Source: Datura wrightii | Lineage: Eukaryota > Streptophyta > Magnoliopsida > Solanales > Solanaceae | Direction of reading: 5' to 3' | Assembly (NCBI GenBank): GCA_035772735.1 | Contig: JASDFA010000001.1 | Span: 60,836,001 to 60,900,000 of the forward strand | Length of the DNA: 64,000 nucleotides | Part shown: positions 1-11,290 of the stretch, piece after piece | Position numbering within the stretch: the stretch's first letter is position 1 | How the letters are laid out: the number at the start of each line of letters is the position of its first letter | The notes under the pieces: generated by a model | Told to the model about the DNA's origin: nothing | The model's input: only the letters and a program-made list of their open reading frames with translations | Database searches by the model: none | Translations under genes and position numbers: made by a program

Positions 1-1822
1 ACCTTTCTGCGCTGATAAGCCGAAGCGTGTCTGTAGTCATGGCGGCTTGCTGTCTATTAACTAATATATATATAAAGAACATAAATATATATACATTTAG
101 CAAGCAAGAGCCAATACCAACCCCTATAAGCCGGATGGCGCCAAACAAGCAAAAATCTATATACCCCTACCCGGGTCAAAACCAGCCAAAAATAAGTCAC
201 TCCACTCATCTGCTCCCTCGGAGCTCCTCTACCGGCCCCCTGGGTCTCCGGCTTGGGCCATAGCCTCCGATATAAATAACCATGTCTGAGTCCGGAGGAC
301 TCCTTTGCAGACAGTAACAGATAGGGTCTGGTTCCCTGGACACAACTCAACAGGGCTATCTTAAACCGGAGCTGCACCTGTAATAAGATCTGTAACTGTA
401 ACTGTATCTGTATCTGTTCCTTGGGCGCTTGCGCACACAGGGCTATCTGTACTGTAATGCTGATCAGCCTGATATGGGTAAAGCTTCATCCCATCTTCGT
501 CCAAACTGGGGACGGCATGCCACTCCATGGAGTGACGTAAACCCACCCGCTAGGTGGGCAACACGATTACCAACCCTGGGGCAGCGAGGACACTCAATAA
601 GGTGCCCTCACGCCACATCAAGTCTCAACAAACAAATAGCAAGCATGTATAACTGAAAAGACTATCTCAAATCTAACTTCTTATTCTGATCTGTTTCTAT
701 ACTGAACTGATTCTTTACTGATTATACTGATTCTGAAATCTATACTTAACTGTTTGGCTAATCTGTAGCTGGGATACTATCTGTCTGTATGGCCAATCTG
801 CCATAAAACTGTCTATCTATCTGATTTTACTATATTCGCCTTTATTTTGAAAATTTGTATCTTTTTATTCTATAACATACTTGCTAATCCTACAATAAGC
901 TATATTGAATCTGGAATGCTAACTCGCCCTTTGGCGCATGCTTTACTAACTTTCGGACTTAATACGATACGACAACACAACTCAAAATCTATTAGACTTA
1001 CCTAATTCTCAACATTCAACTCCGAGAGTTTCAAATACGGAGTTTACTATGATTTACCAAGCTAAGACTTACTAACTTTTCAAAGAACAACTTCACATAC
1101 CTTAACCTCAAGTTATCCGATGGTCAGACGAGGTTCGGTCAGTATTCCAGCTATTTCTCCCAACTACATTCATATACACGTTAATTAGTACTAAATACAA
1201 CACTATTCTGAAAGAAAACATCACTTTCGATATAATTATAGCCTAAACTTAGGCTTATCGAAAGACGGTCGAAAACTTGCTATTTTTCAAAAGTCCAGAA
1301 GGGAGAAGTATTCACTTTATGGCTAGGAGCACATAGACACTAGTTTGGAGCAATTCCACTTACCTTAGCCCGGTAGAACGACGATTTGTCGGTCGAATTT
1401 CACAAACTAAATCCATAGGAATGCTCTCTGCTGCTAAATACTTCGGTATCTAGAGTTAATTTAAGTTTGGACTACGTTTGGCAGCGTAATCGGATGATAA
1501 TATATTAACCCTCTTCGTCTCTCTATGTTTTCCTACGAATTCTCTGGAAATTATAATGAATAATTTGATTTAAAACCGAAGTGGGGCTTTATATACTTGG
1601 GCCTGGACAGGCCCAACGTGTCACAGAGTCAACGCGGAGGCTCCACCTCTGTGACACGTTGCCATCGCGGAGGGGCTCTGCCCCGGCTCCTTCCGCGATG
1701 GTTCGACAGGCTACTCATCCGATCCTTTTCCGGGCCTTTCCCTAGCACGTATGGCTTTCAAATATGCTTAACCAACGCGCGAGTAGGCCATCTAGGTGCC
1801 GGAAATCTTACGGGGTATGACA
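1..1822 (-). mobile_element. Element K: non-coding LTR-like element, truncated by window edge
   Basis: No coding capacity is visible. Its end at 1813-1822 reads GGGGTATGACA on the plus strand, so on the minus strand it starts TGTCATACCCC like an LTR. A TATATAAA box lies about 230 bp inside that end on the minus strand. It is related to I: the stretch around 285-305 (GTCCGGAGGACTCC) and 480-600 (GGGACGGCATGCCACTCCAT, then ACCCTGGGGC) recurs at about 63290-63490. The 1300-1400 stretch (TTTGGAGCAATT) also recurs in H near 62000. After 1822 the plus-strand sequence continues directly as chromovirus LTR, so K appears inserted there. About 1 kb of K lies outside the window by comparison with I. Whether it is a solo LTR or an end of a larger element cannot be seen. 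Confidence 0.6.
1588..1597 (-). promoter_or_regulatory. Probable TATA box of element K
   Basis: The minus strand reads AAGTATATAAAGCCCC here. It lies about 230 bp inside the element's minus-strand start, where a U3 promoter is expected. J and H have TATA-like boxes in the same orientation near the same end. Confidence 0.45.
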
Positions 1823-2443
1823 GTTTAATAAAGCTTTTCTCTTATGATTATGATTATGGATGATTTACGAATGTTTTGAAAACCTTGAGCCCTTATGTTT
1901 ACATTATAATATTTATGTTATGATCATGTTGTCTTACTCTTATGAACTCTTATGTATTTTAACTGTCCGTTATACTTACCTTGCATACTCAGTACATTCC
2001 AAGTACCGACCGCATACTCTATGTTGTATCGTTTCATGATACAGGTCCGAGAGATCAGTCTCGACAACATCCTTAGCCCCTGCCTCCTGCTTTGACCTGT
2101 CCAGCTGGTGTCAGTGAGTCCTCATCCTTCAAGGACATTTAGTCATTTACAGTTGTTATGTTACTTTCAGTTTCATACTTTGTCGAGCTAGTTGGGGGTG
2201 CTATCCCATTAGCTCATCTGTTATGTTAGAGGTTTTTAGATGTTATGTGGAAATCAGCTTGTTGTTGTTTATTCAATACTAGCTTGATATAAATATAAGT
2301 ATGCAGGCTTCTGTTATGTTGATTATGTTTATATTACGTTTTATTATGTTGAGTTAGATGTTATGTCATGCCATGGGTCGACTTGGAGCCTCTTGTGGTT
2401 TCTGTCCTGTGTCTCGATCCGAGCCCTAGCTCGGGTCGTGACA
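1823..2443 (+). mobile_element. Chromovirus LTR fragment (R-U5 half), plus orientation
   Basis: The stretch matches the downstream half of D's 5' LTR (about 29755-30364), including CTTATGATTATGATTATG, the hairpin at 2026-2042, the phrase GAGTCCTCATCCTT and the terminal GGGTCGTGACA at 2433-2443. It is followed directly by antisense RT sequence of element A rather than by a primer-binding site, so it is the end of a solo LTR or a recombined LTR lying in A. Its upstream half is missing because K starts at 1822. Reading on the minus strand from A's RT runs into this LTR and gives a short chimeric frame. Confidence 0.75.
2026..2042 (+). promoter_or_regulatory. R-region hairpin
   Basis: GTATCGT-TTC-ATGATAC: a 7-bp stem with one G:T pair and a 3-base loop. 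It is the same structure found in every chromovirus LTR of the window that retains this region. See the finding on covariation. Confidence 0.5.
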
Positions 2444-3566
2444 ATAGCACCACCCTCAAATGAGCGACATGCTCCTCCTCGCTACGAGACCATATGAGAA
2501 TATCATCTATCAACACAATCACGAACATATCCAAATATGGCTTGAACACCCTGTTCATCAAATCCATAAAAGTTGCAGGAGCATTCGTTAGTCCAAAAGA
2601 TATAACTAAAACCTCATAATGACCATACCGAGTCCTGAAGGTTGTCTTCGTTATGTCATTCTCTCTAACTCTGAGCTAATGATACCTAGATCTAAGGTCT
2701 ATCTTCGAAAATCACTTAGCACCCTCAAGCTGGTCAAATAAATCATCAATCCCGGGGAGAGGATACCTATTCTTCATTGTGACCTTGCTCAATTGCCGAT
2801 AATCAATGCACATACAAAGAGAACCATCCTTCTTGTGGACAAAGAGAGTTGGGGAATCCCATGGAGATTTGCTAGGTCTGATGAAACCCTTGTCTAAGAG
2901 GTATTTGAACTGCTCCTTCAACTCCTTTAGCTCAGTTGGAGTCATTCTGTAAAGAGGAATAGATATAGGTTGCGTAACGAGAAGAAGGTCAATACAAAAA
3001 TCGATCTCCCGCTCGAGGGGGATTCCCGGTAAGTCATCTGGAAACATTTCTGGATACTCACACACTATGAGAACTGATTGGATAGCCAGGGTTTCGAACA
3101 TAGCATCCTTAACCCTAACTAGATGGTACACGCATCCTTTAGAAATCATCTTTTTGGCCTTAAGGTAGGAAATGAAGAGACCTACAGGCATGGCTGAACT
3201 ACCCTTCCACTCTAGGACTGGCTCATCCAGGAATTGGAACTCTACCGCCTGGGTTCTACAATTTACTGAGGCATAACATGCATGTAGCCAATCCATGCAG
3301 AAGATAACATCAAAATCTGTCATGGCTAGTTCTACCAAATCTGCTGAGGTGACTTTCTGAAGGATTATGACAGGGCAATTTCTATACACCCATTGAGCTA
3401 TAACTGAATCACCGACTGGAGTAGAGATTGAGAAGGGTTCTAATAGGATTTTGGGATTGACTCCGAAACTACTAGCAACATAGGTCATCACAAAAAATAA
3501 AGTAGCCCCTGGATCTAACAATGCATATAAATCAAGACGGAATACTCGTAACATACCAGTGACCAC
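2444..3566 (-). pseudogene. Element A: decayed pol (protease and N-terminal RT)
   Basis: Ty3/gypsy chromovirus polyprotein fragment. The longest open frame (3566 to 2712, 284 residues) begins with a retropepsin domain. Its active-site triad reads D-P-G-A (LLDPGATLFF) instead of D-T-G or D-S-G. Then comes the linker, and then RT with PYRM, the L-L-D-K-G-F-I-R-P-S-K-S-P-W motif and CIDYRQL. After a break at about 2700 the RT palm continues (2567 to 2444) with V-L-I-D-D-I-L-I-W, so the catalytic Asp pair is present. It is cut at 2443 by an LTR in the opposite orientation. RNase H and integrase are absent. The altered protease triad and the truncation make it non-functional. Confidence 0.8.
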
Positions 3567-3574
3567 ATCTGGGG

Positions 3575-4815
3575 ATTCCTCATGCTCCTGACAAGATGCT
3601 AGGGCATCGAATCTATTTTGGCAGTGACCTCCGCCCGCACTAGTAGATGGCCCCTTCTAAGCTGAGCATGCTGGTGGATATTCTGAACTGGAGGCTGGGC
3701 CTCGGCCCCTGTCATGGCCCTATCTGGCTGTTGGGCAATCTATAAGCATGTGTCTGGGCTTCCCGCACCCCAAACAAGCACCTGAACCTGCTAAGCACTG
3801 ACCCGTGTGTCTCCAGCCACACCTACTACACTCCTGAATGCTGGACTCTGCGAGTCTACTACCCTGGCCTCTAGAGCCTGAGGCACGTCCCCTTTAGTCA
3901 TGCCTGGACCTGGATGGCACACTCATAGCCGACAATGTTGGGGCTGAAGATATCTTATGGGACTATTGGTGGTGCCCACAGGTCTCTGCTAGGAGAATCT
4001 GAAGCTATCAGTCCTGGCCTTCCTGGCCTCTCTCTCCCGCTCACTCACCTGTACCGGCTTCATCTGTTGGGGTACAAAACTATCTGGGGAAAGTCAATGT
4101 CCTAATGCAGCATTGCAGTTTGGCAATCCTTGACCAAAGAGTCTGCTATACCATGCACGAACCGACTCACTCAGGCTCTCTGATCTGTCACCATATCAGG
4201 TGCATACTTGGACAGGCGAGTGAACTCCAAGGCATACTCCTGAACTGTTATCTTTCCTTGCTTTAAGTTTACAAACTATACTTCTTTAATCTCCCTCATC
4301 TCACAAGGGAAGAACCAATCCAGAAATGGGGCATGAAACTCATCCTAACTAATAGGTCCTGCTCTAACTGCCCTACTATCCTTCCATTGCTTGAACCAAA
4401 TGTGCACAACCCCTTTCAGCTAATATGAGGCTAGATCCACGTACTCATCTCCAGTCACCCCATGATGTGGGTGATTTTTAGAACTTCCTCAATAAACTCA
4501 TGTGGATCCTCGTCCACCTTTGATCCAAGAAACTCTAGAGTGTTCATCCTCAGAAAATCTCTGACTCTTGTCGCCGCTGCATTCCTATTCTGTGGGACAT
4601 GCGCTACCGCCTGTTGGTTGACTTGGGTGGTCAAAGCCTGAGCTAGCATCAGAATGGCTTCCCTGAACTCAGCGTGGGCAACCTGCTCGGGTACATGATC
4701 CTCATGGGCTGGTGGGGCCTGCTGGTACCCGTAACCATTTCCATTCTCATGGCCATTTCCATTTCCATTTCTTCTTCCTTTGACTCGGTGAGGATGTATG
4801 ATTCTGCAAACGTTT
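3575..4815 (-). pseudogene. Element A: decayed gag
   Basis: Chromovirus gag (capsid and nucleocapsid), read right to left. From about 4815 the frame has the Asn/Gly-rich start (GRRNGNGNGHENGNG), then F-R-E-A-I, A-H-V-P-Q-N and D-F-L-R-M-N typical of these copies, ending near 4455. Beyond that the capsid continues in broken frames. At about 3735-3777 an intact zinc knuckle can be read on the minus strand, C-L-G-C-G-K-P-R-H-M-L-I-D-C, matching CX2CX4HX4C. At codon position 5 of the presumed start (4785-4787) A keeps CGA (Arg), where B, D and E carry TGA. The presumed initiator is altered (ATA in place of ATG), so translation from the family start is lost. Confidence 0.75.
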
Positions 4816-5006
4816 ATAGCAAGAGTTAAAAGGATAGAGACATTCATCGCATGACTTAGATCATGAAAGAAGGGAACATTTCCTAAATGTTTTGTAGCCT
4901 TTTCATCATAGGTGTAGCGCGCTTCACACCCATGAAAAAGACTCTACTTAACGCGGCTTCAAGACACCCTAGGACACTTCAAAACCTAATGCTCTAATAC
5001 CAAGTT
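4816..5006 (-). other. Element A: leader and Met primer-binding site
   Basis: Untranslated leader between the 5' LTR and gag. The primer-binding site on the minus strand is TGGTATTAGAGC (4991-5002), one change from the tRNA-iMet complement TGGTATCAGAGC. It is followed by the 4-base AACT spacer that adjoins the LTR end. The order LTR, spacer, PBS fixes the minus orientation of A. Confidence 0.75.
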
Positions 5007-5997
5007 TATAATGATCCGAACATAGGCCTAGATCGAGACATGGGATAAAGAACCCCGAGAGGCTCTAAGTCAATCCATGGCATGAACATGATATCCAAAA
5101 TTAACATAATCAAGCGGAAGTCTAACATATATAGTAAAACGGAAATCTGGAAATATCATAACATCTTAATATATAACACACGAATAAAACTACATACATG
5201 CTCTGACAAGTTGATAGGACAAGACCCCAACCAACTCACTATAGTCTAAAACTGAAAAATACTAAATGCAACTGATAAAGAGCCCTTGGAAAATGAGGAC
5301 TCACCAATTGAGACTGGAAGATGCTAATACTGGGAGTCTGGCTAATGGTGGGGCTGAGCCTGAATATCCAAGCCTGTATCATGAAATGATACAACATAAA
5401 GTATACGGTTAGTACATGGAATGTACCGAGTATATAAGGTAAAAATCGCTAAGTAAATAAAAACACAAATCATGCATATCATAAAACATAATCAAGATAT
5501 GATTCTGAGAGTAAGGCTTGCATGCTGTTTTCTAAAATCATGATCTGAACATAACTGAATATCATAATTGAATCAAATAACCCAAAGCTGAAAACTAATA
5601 ATCATAAGTAAAACTGAATATTGGGTCAAACCTACTGAAAACATGATAACATGACTAATGAACATGCATAACTAAAATCATGAGGAACAATGGGAGACTT
5701 TTCTTATAACCGACATTACCATGATAGAGATTACATGGTCCCGACTATTAGAGTCAAGTGGGCAGAGCCGTCCAAAGCCTACCAAGGCTAAAGACATTAC
5801 CATGATATTGATATCAAGCTAAAGGCCCCTTGGAGGCGGGGGAAGCTCACAAGGGAGGTCCTAAATAATATGAACATACCTACGTTGGCATGTAGTTCTG
5901 AGGCATAAGGTTGACTGACCCTTAGCCTACTCAATGCTAGACACTACTCCCAAAAAGCATGCATATGCTCTCCATCGTTTTTCAATGAAGCTGAACC
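5007..5997 (-). mobile_element. Element A: truncated 5' LTR
   Basis: The sequence aligns by eye with the first kilobase (plus-strand reading) of B's LTRs, from the terminal dinucleotide region (TATAATGATCC for TGTCATGACCC) through the hairpin at 5376-5392 and the phrase CTCAATGCTAGACACTACTCCC. It stops at about 5997, after GCTGAACCA, where B's LTR goes on for about 1.4 kb. The U3 part is therefore missing. The neighbour to the right is gag of element G. Confidence 0.8.
5376..5392 (-). promoter_or_regulatory. R-region hairpin, element A LTR
   Basis: Perfect inverted repeat GTATCAT-GAA-ATGATAC. Confidence 0.5.
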
Positions 5998-6430
5998 ATA
6001 TCTTCCCACATACGCCAATTGCTAAAGTCTTGTTTGGTGTACCAAGAAAGTGTTAATCTTGATAAACTTTGAATGAATATTCACATGTATGGCTTCATCA
6101 TGTCCAATTCCAATTAACCTGTTGCAAAAATAATGAGCGACGGGATCTCCTTCCCTACTGAAAGTGTTAAACTTTAGTAGATTGTACCTTGGTGGAAGCT
6201 CAGCATTTGGATGCACACACAAATCTTCATACTCCAAATTCTAGTAATTTTTAAGTGCAACTCTTCATCAATGGCTTTCCTCAAACTTTGGAGTTCTTTA
6301 TCCAAATACTTATGGTTGGTTGACAGGATCTCCTTTCTATGTCTAGCATATTGACAAACTACTAGTTGTTCATGCTTATTTTCCTTGAAAGGAAACACAA
6401 CTATGGGAGGATGGATATTTGGCATCATGG
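5998..6430 (-). pseudogene. Element G: Ogre/Tat-like gag remnant
   Basis: Minus-strand frames encode a gag segment unlike the chromovirus gag: M-E-Y-E-D-L-C-V-H-P, then E-L-P-P-R-Y-N-L-L-K-F-N-T-F, then G-D-P-V-A-H-Y-F-C-N-R-L-I-G-I-G. I recognise this as the gag style of large Tat/Ogre-lineage gypsy elements (from knowledge of the family, not a search). The upstream part carries a charged, coiled-coil-like stretch (KEILSTNHKYLDKELQSLRK). A frameshift or stop lies near 6240. The reading continues across 6430 in principle at 16372, because element B is inserted here with CATGG duplicated. The left edge at about 5998 is a junction with A's LTR, so the rest of gag-pol is missing. Confidence 0.6.
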
Positions 6431-8876
6431 TGTCATGACCCAAACATAGGCCCGGATTGAGACACGGGACAAAGGACCCCGAGAGGCTCCAAGTCGACCC
6501 ATGGCATAAACATATCACCTAACTCAATTATAATAAAATGGACAACAAACATAATTGATATAGAGGACGTGTGATAATCTCATAACATCGTACAGACAAC
6601 TCAAAATTGAAGCTGATTATTCAGTTTCAGATACAATTGAAAAGAAAGGCCCTCGGGAGATGAGGACTAACCAACTCTGGCTAGTAGATGCTAAAACTGC
6701 AGGTCTGGCTAATGACGAGACTGAGCCTTAATATCCGAGCCTGTATCATGAAATGATAAAGTATAGAGTCTGCGGTAAGTGCGTGAAATGTACCGAGTAT
6801 GTAAGCTAAGTAAAATCATAAACCATGCATATCATGAAAACATAATAAAGATAAGATTCTGAGAGTAGGACTTGCATGCTATATTCTGAAATCATGATAT
6901 GAACATAACTAAATATCATAAATGAAATGAATGAACCAAAGCTGAAAACTAATAATCATAAGTAAAACTGAACATTGGGTCAAACCTGCTGAAAACTAAT
7001 AATCATAAGTAAAACTGAACATTGGGTCAAACCTGCTGAAAACATAATATCATGACTGATGAACATGCATAACTGATATCATGAGGAACAATGGGAGACT
7101 TGTTATATTATCGACATTACCACGATAGAGCTTACGTGGTCCCGACTATCACACTCAAGTGGACAGAGCCGTCCAAATCTTTGCCAGGGTTAAGGACGCT
7201 ACCATGATATCGATATCAAGCTCAAGGCCTCTTGGGGGCATGGGAAGCTCCAAGGGAGGTCCCAAAGTATATATGTAAACTTACATTGGCGCGTAGTTCT
7301 GAGGCACAGGGTTGACTGACCCTTAGCCTACTCAGTGCTAGACACTACTCCCGAAAACATGCATATGCTCTCCATCGTTTTTCAACGAAGATGAACCATC
7401 GTCTAATGACAAAGGTGACTCATAACACACATACATAAATCTGAAATCATAACATGAGGAGCCTTGGATCAAACCATACCACAAGCTGAAAATAGTGGAA
7501 GTCTAGACTCCAAAATCCATGTGGTAAGCTAGTACATGAAGTTTAGATAAATTCATGAAACATACTTGATCATATGGGCTTGTCCAATACTTAAACATGC
7601 TTGACATAGACTTGATCATTTGAAAACATGAATATAGACATGGGTAATTTGAAATCATACTTTCTTCATAAACATCTCATCATGCTTGAATACATATTAC
7701 ATAGATCTCAACTTTCATGGATAGGAATCATAGTTTATAAAATTTGAAAACACAATTTATAATTGAAAACATTGTAAAATATGCCCATTAATCATAATCC
7801 AACATTAGAAACATGCTTAGATAATACCCATTATTGATACTTAGAGAATTCACATGTTGGGTAAAAACTCCATAGATTCAACAACTAGAATTTTCATGAA
7901 TTGAGAGGGGATTAGGCATGGGTATGGACAGTTACACCCATTCATAACCCTACATACATGTAGAAATCTAATTTCACAACTTTCTTGATTGCCCAATGAG
8001 AATTTGGGGAAGAACTTGAGGAATTTAGGCTTGATCACCCTTAGAAACTTCTAGACTTGCATGCATGGAAGTGAATGAGACTAGAATGACTTACCCCTCT
8101 TTTAAAACTCTATTCTAAGTTAAAATGACGTAGTTTAGGACCCTAGGGCTTATAAATGATGATAATACCCTTAATGAAAAATCTGAAAAATCTGCACCGC
8201 CAGTGGCCATGACTGATCCAATGGGTCGTCCTTCCATACCATGACTCATGGTATCTGTCCGTTACTTCTTATATCATTTTTTTAACTGCTTTACTCTTGA
8301 TACAATGATTCAATAGAACGGGTCGTTACTACAAATGACGATCTGTTACTGCCTCCAGTTACCTCGTCGGATTGAAACTCAATTCTCTAACGGACGAGTC
8401 GTTACTAGTCCCAACAACTCATCATTTCTGGACATTACCACCACTACTCATCTTTTGGAATTCCCCCCAATGGGCACTTACAACGACTTATTGTTCCCAA
8501 TAACAAGTCATCCCATGACTCATGCCATCCTTCTTTTCCCAAGAGCATCCACCTAACGACCCATTCCGATGGTCCGTTACATCAACCAATGGGTCGTTCT
8601 GAGACCAGTTACTTCCTAGCCTACCCTGTAGATTCTCACGACGAGCACTTCCAACGGGTCGTTAGTCCCACCAATGACCCATACCATGACTCGTTCTGAG
8701 AAGAAATTTTAGATTTTTGCTACTTTTCATTTCAGTTCCTGAGTCTAGTCTTGGGTACTTTTGGGGTATTACAATAACGACCCGTTCCACGACTCATTCT
8801 GAGAAGAAATTTCATATTTCTTCTACTTTTCATTTCAGTTCCCGAGTCTAGACTTGGGCACTTCAGGGGTATTACA
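6431..8876 (-). mobile_element. Element B: 3' LTR
   Basis: A 2,446-bp LTR, TGTCATGACC...GGGTATTACA as read on the plus strand. It holds the R-region hairpin at 6743-6759, and a U3 segment at about 8200-8800 dense in (A)ACGACYCRT-like motifs. A tandem duplication of 47 bp (6941-6987 and 6988-7034) is present here but not in the partner LTR, so it arose after insertion or during reverse transcription of one end. Confidence 0.9.
6941..7034. repeat. 47-bp tandem duplication in B's 3' LTR
   Basis: Two copies starting GCTGAAAACTAATAATC at 6941 and 6988, essentially identical. The 5' LTR of the same element (about 14570) and A's LTR have one copy. Confidence 0.85.
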
Positions 8877-9110
8877 ATATCTCCCCCTTGGGAACATTCG
8901 TCCTTGAATGTGGGTAAACATACTGAAAAGTTGGGAAAAATGCAATTACCATGCCAAATACCGAACATTTAAGCTGAAAACTGACGGAGTAACTGACTTC
9001 GGACTAGCGCATATGCCTGAACTGAATTCATAAATCACACATACATACATTGTCATGAAGGAAACTGGGGAAACATGAACTGAACATGAAACTTAATAGG
9101 ATACTAAGGA
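8877..9110 (-). other. Element B: polypurine tract and 3' untranslated region
   Basis: Next to the LTR the minus strand reads CCAAGGGGGAGATAT (8877-8891), the plus-strand primer of reverse transcription. E (beside 49465) and D (38101-38116) have the equivalent tract. The remainder to about 9110 is non-coding and matches E's 3' region (for example CTGAACTGAATTCAT). Confidence 0.8.
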
Positions 9111-9545
9111 GGAGACTGATACCTCAAGCTGAAACTGAGTGGGAAGGGAATAGATGTGGGTATTTAGCCATCATATCTGCGTCGGCTTCCCAAGTAGCTC
9201 CCTCAACAAGTTGGTTCCTCCCAAAAACCTTGACTGAGGCCACTCCTTTGTTTCTTAGCTTCCAAACCTGATGATCAACTATTTCTATCAGAACCTCCTC
9301 ATAACTAAGGCTTTCACACCAACACTGTCCACCGAAACAACTAGAGCTGGATCACCCAAACACTTCTTTAAGAGCGATACATGGAAAACTAGATGAACTG
9401 AAGCTAATTTTGAGGGCAACTCCAACTCATATTCTACCTTGTCAACTCGTTTCACAATATGGTACGGACCAAAATAACAGGGACTGAGTATCCCTTTCTT
9501 TTCGAACCTCATCACTCCCTTCATGGGGGATACTTTCAGAAACAC
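9111..9545 (-). pseudogene. Element B: integrase C-terminus and chromodomain
   Basis: The open frame 9545 to 9288 carries the end of integrase. It starts F-L-K-V-S-P-M-K-G-V, then G-P-Y-H-I-V-K-R-V (the GPY/F module), then L-A-S-V-H-L-V-F-H-V-S-L-L-K-K. The following 150 bp, in another frame, can be read as a chromodomain (R-N-K-G-V-A-S-V, then T-W-E-A). This module targets insertion to heterochromatin in chromoviruses and is the basis of the clade call. A frameshift separates the two parts. Confidence 0.75.
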
Positions 9546-10560
9546 CTAATCATCAACTTCAAACTCAAGCTCCCTCCTCCTCACATCTGCATAGAACTTT
9601 TGACGACTCTGAGCTATTTTCAACTTGTCCCTTATAAGTTGAACCTTCTCCATAGCCTCATGGACTGAATTCGAACCTATCAATGTAGCTTCACCAAACT
9701 CAAAGCAACCAATAGGTGATCTACACCTCCGCCCATAGAGAGCCTCAAACAGAGCCATCTGAATGCCAGAATGGCAGTTGTTGTTGTATGCAAACTCAAT
9801 GAGAGGCAAATGATCATCCCAACTACCCTTAAAATCATCACACATGCCCTAAACATATCCTCAAGAGTCTGAATAGTCTGCTCGGCCTGACCATCTGTCT
9901 ACGGGTGAAAGGCTATGCTAAGCTTGACCTGAGTACCAAGTCTCTTCTAAAACGATCTCTAAACTAGGAGGTAAACTGAGTACCTCTATTCGATATGATG
10001 GAAAATGGAACTCCATGCAATCGAACTAACTCCCAAATGTATAATTTAGCATAATCCTCCACTGAATCGGTAGTTTTGACCAGTAGGAAATGAGTTGCTT
10101 TAGTCAACCTGTCTACAACCACCCAAATAGAGTCATACTGTCGACGAGTGCGAGGCAACCCCTTGATGAAGTCCATATTGATATCCTCCCACTTCAAAGT
10201 AGGGATACTGATGTCTTGAAGTACACCTCCTGGTCTCTGGTGCTCAACCTTCACCTGCTGACAATTCGGACACTTATCCATAAACTCCGCCATGTCCTTC
10301 TTCATGCCATTCCACCAATAGACCTCTCGTAGGTCACGGTACATCCTGATGGCACCTGGATTTATAGAGTATCTGGAACTATGAGCTTCTTGCAACATCT
10401 GCTTCCTGAAGTCACCAACATCCGGTACACAGAAGCAGCCCTAATATCAGAGCACACTATTTCCCACTTGGGAGAAAACCTCGAGCTTTTGATTCTGAAC
10501 CGCTTCCTTCAACTTCACCAAAATAGGATCCTCATCATATCTAGATTTAAATTCGGTCAC
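9546..10560 (-). pseudogene. Element B: integrase core
   Basis: The open frame 10398 to 9964 shows the zinc-binding start (H...H..., then K-C-P-N-C-Q-Q-V) and the first catalytic Asp (W-V-V-V-D-R-L-T-K). The second catalytic site reads S-N-R-G-T-Q, where C and D have S-D-R-G-T. This Asp-to-Asn change at 9988-9990 is a single G-to-A on the coding strand. The next frame, 9845 to 9546, carries the region with F-A-Y-N-N and the A-L-Y-G-R-R-C-R-S-P-I motif. Frames are broken between 9845 and 9964. The missing Asp would abolish strand transfer. Confidence 0.8.
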
Positions 10561-11290
10561 TAAGGATGATTTGACCCATTCTAAACAATGACACCACCAT
10601 TGGTCAAGTCAATAAGACAGGCTCCTAGTCGTGCAAGCTGATGTACATCCTTCACTATCTCCTTCCTTTCCTCATCTATATGGGACACACTCTCCATGGA
10701 AAGCCTGCTAAGAGAATCTTCCACCTCATTAGCCTTTCCCGGATGGTAAAGGACACTCATATCATAATTATTCAAAAGCTCCAACCACCTTCTCTGATGT
10801 AGATCCAAATCCTTTTGGGTAAACACGTACTGTAGGCTCCTGTGGTCCGTAAACATATCTATATGGACCCCGTATAGATAGTGTCTCCAAATCGTCAAGG
10901 CAAATACTACCACCGCCAATTCAAGATCATGAGTTGGGTAGTTCTTTTCATGGACCTTTAGCTACTTGGAAACATATGCTATAACCTTACCATGCTACAT
11001 CAACACACAACCAAGGCCGACCCTTGAAGTATCACAATATACCAAAAACCCATTGGTACCCTCAGGTAGGGTCAACACTAGTGCTGAGTTGAGTCGAGCC
11101 TTCAACTCTTGGAAGCTCTTCTCACAAGCCTCTGAGCATTGGAACTTCACTTTCTTCTGGGTTAGTTTGGTCAACAGTGCTGCAATAGATGAGAACCTCT
11201 CAACAAATCTCCGATAGTAACCTACTAAACCTAAGAAACTTCTGATATATGAAGGATTCACTGGTCTAGGCCAATTTGTCACCACTTCTA
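10561..11290 (-). pseudogene. Element B: RT connection and RNase H
   Basis: The frame 11285 to 10995 holds the RT thumb/connection (R-S-F-L-G-L-V-G-Y-Y-R-R-F-V) and the start of RNase H (F-L-V-Y-C-D-T-S). The frame 10919 to 10581 continues RNase H with F-T-D-H-R-S-L-Q-Y, R-R-W-L-E-L-L and Y-H-P-G-K-A-N. The two frames are separated by a stop-bearing gap of about 75 bp. Confidence 0.8.

Noticed and set aside
27..656. Short frames on both strands at the left edge as genes.
   Set aside because: The region is the truncated LTR-like element K, and the equivalent stretch in I does not conserve the frames.
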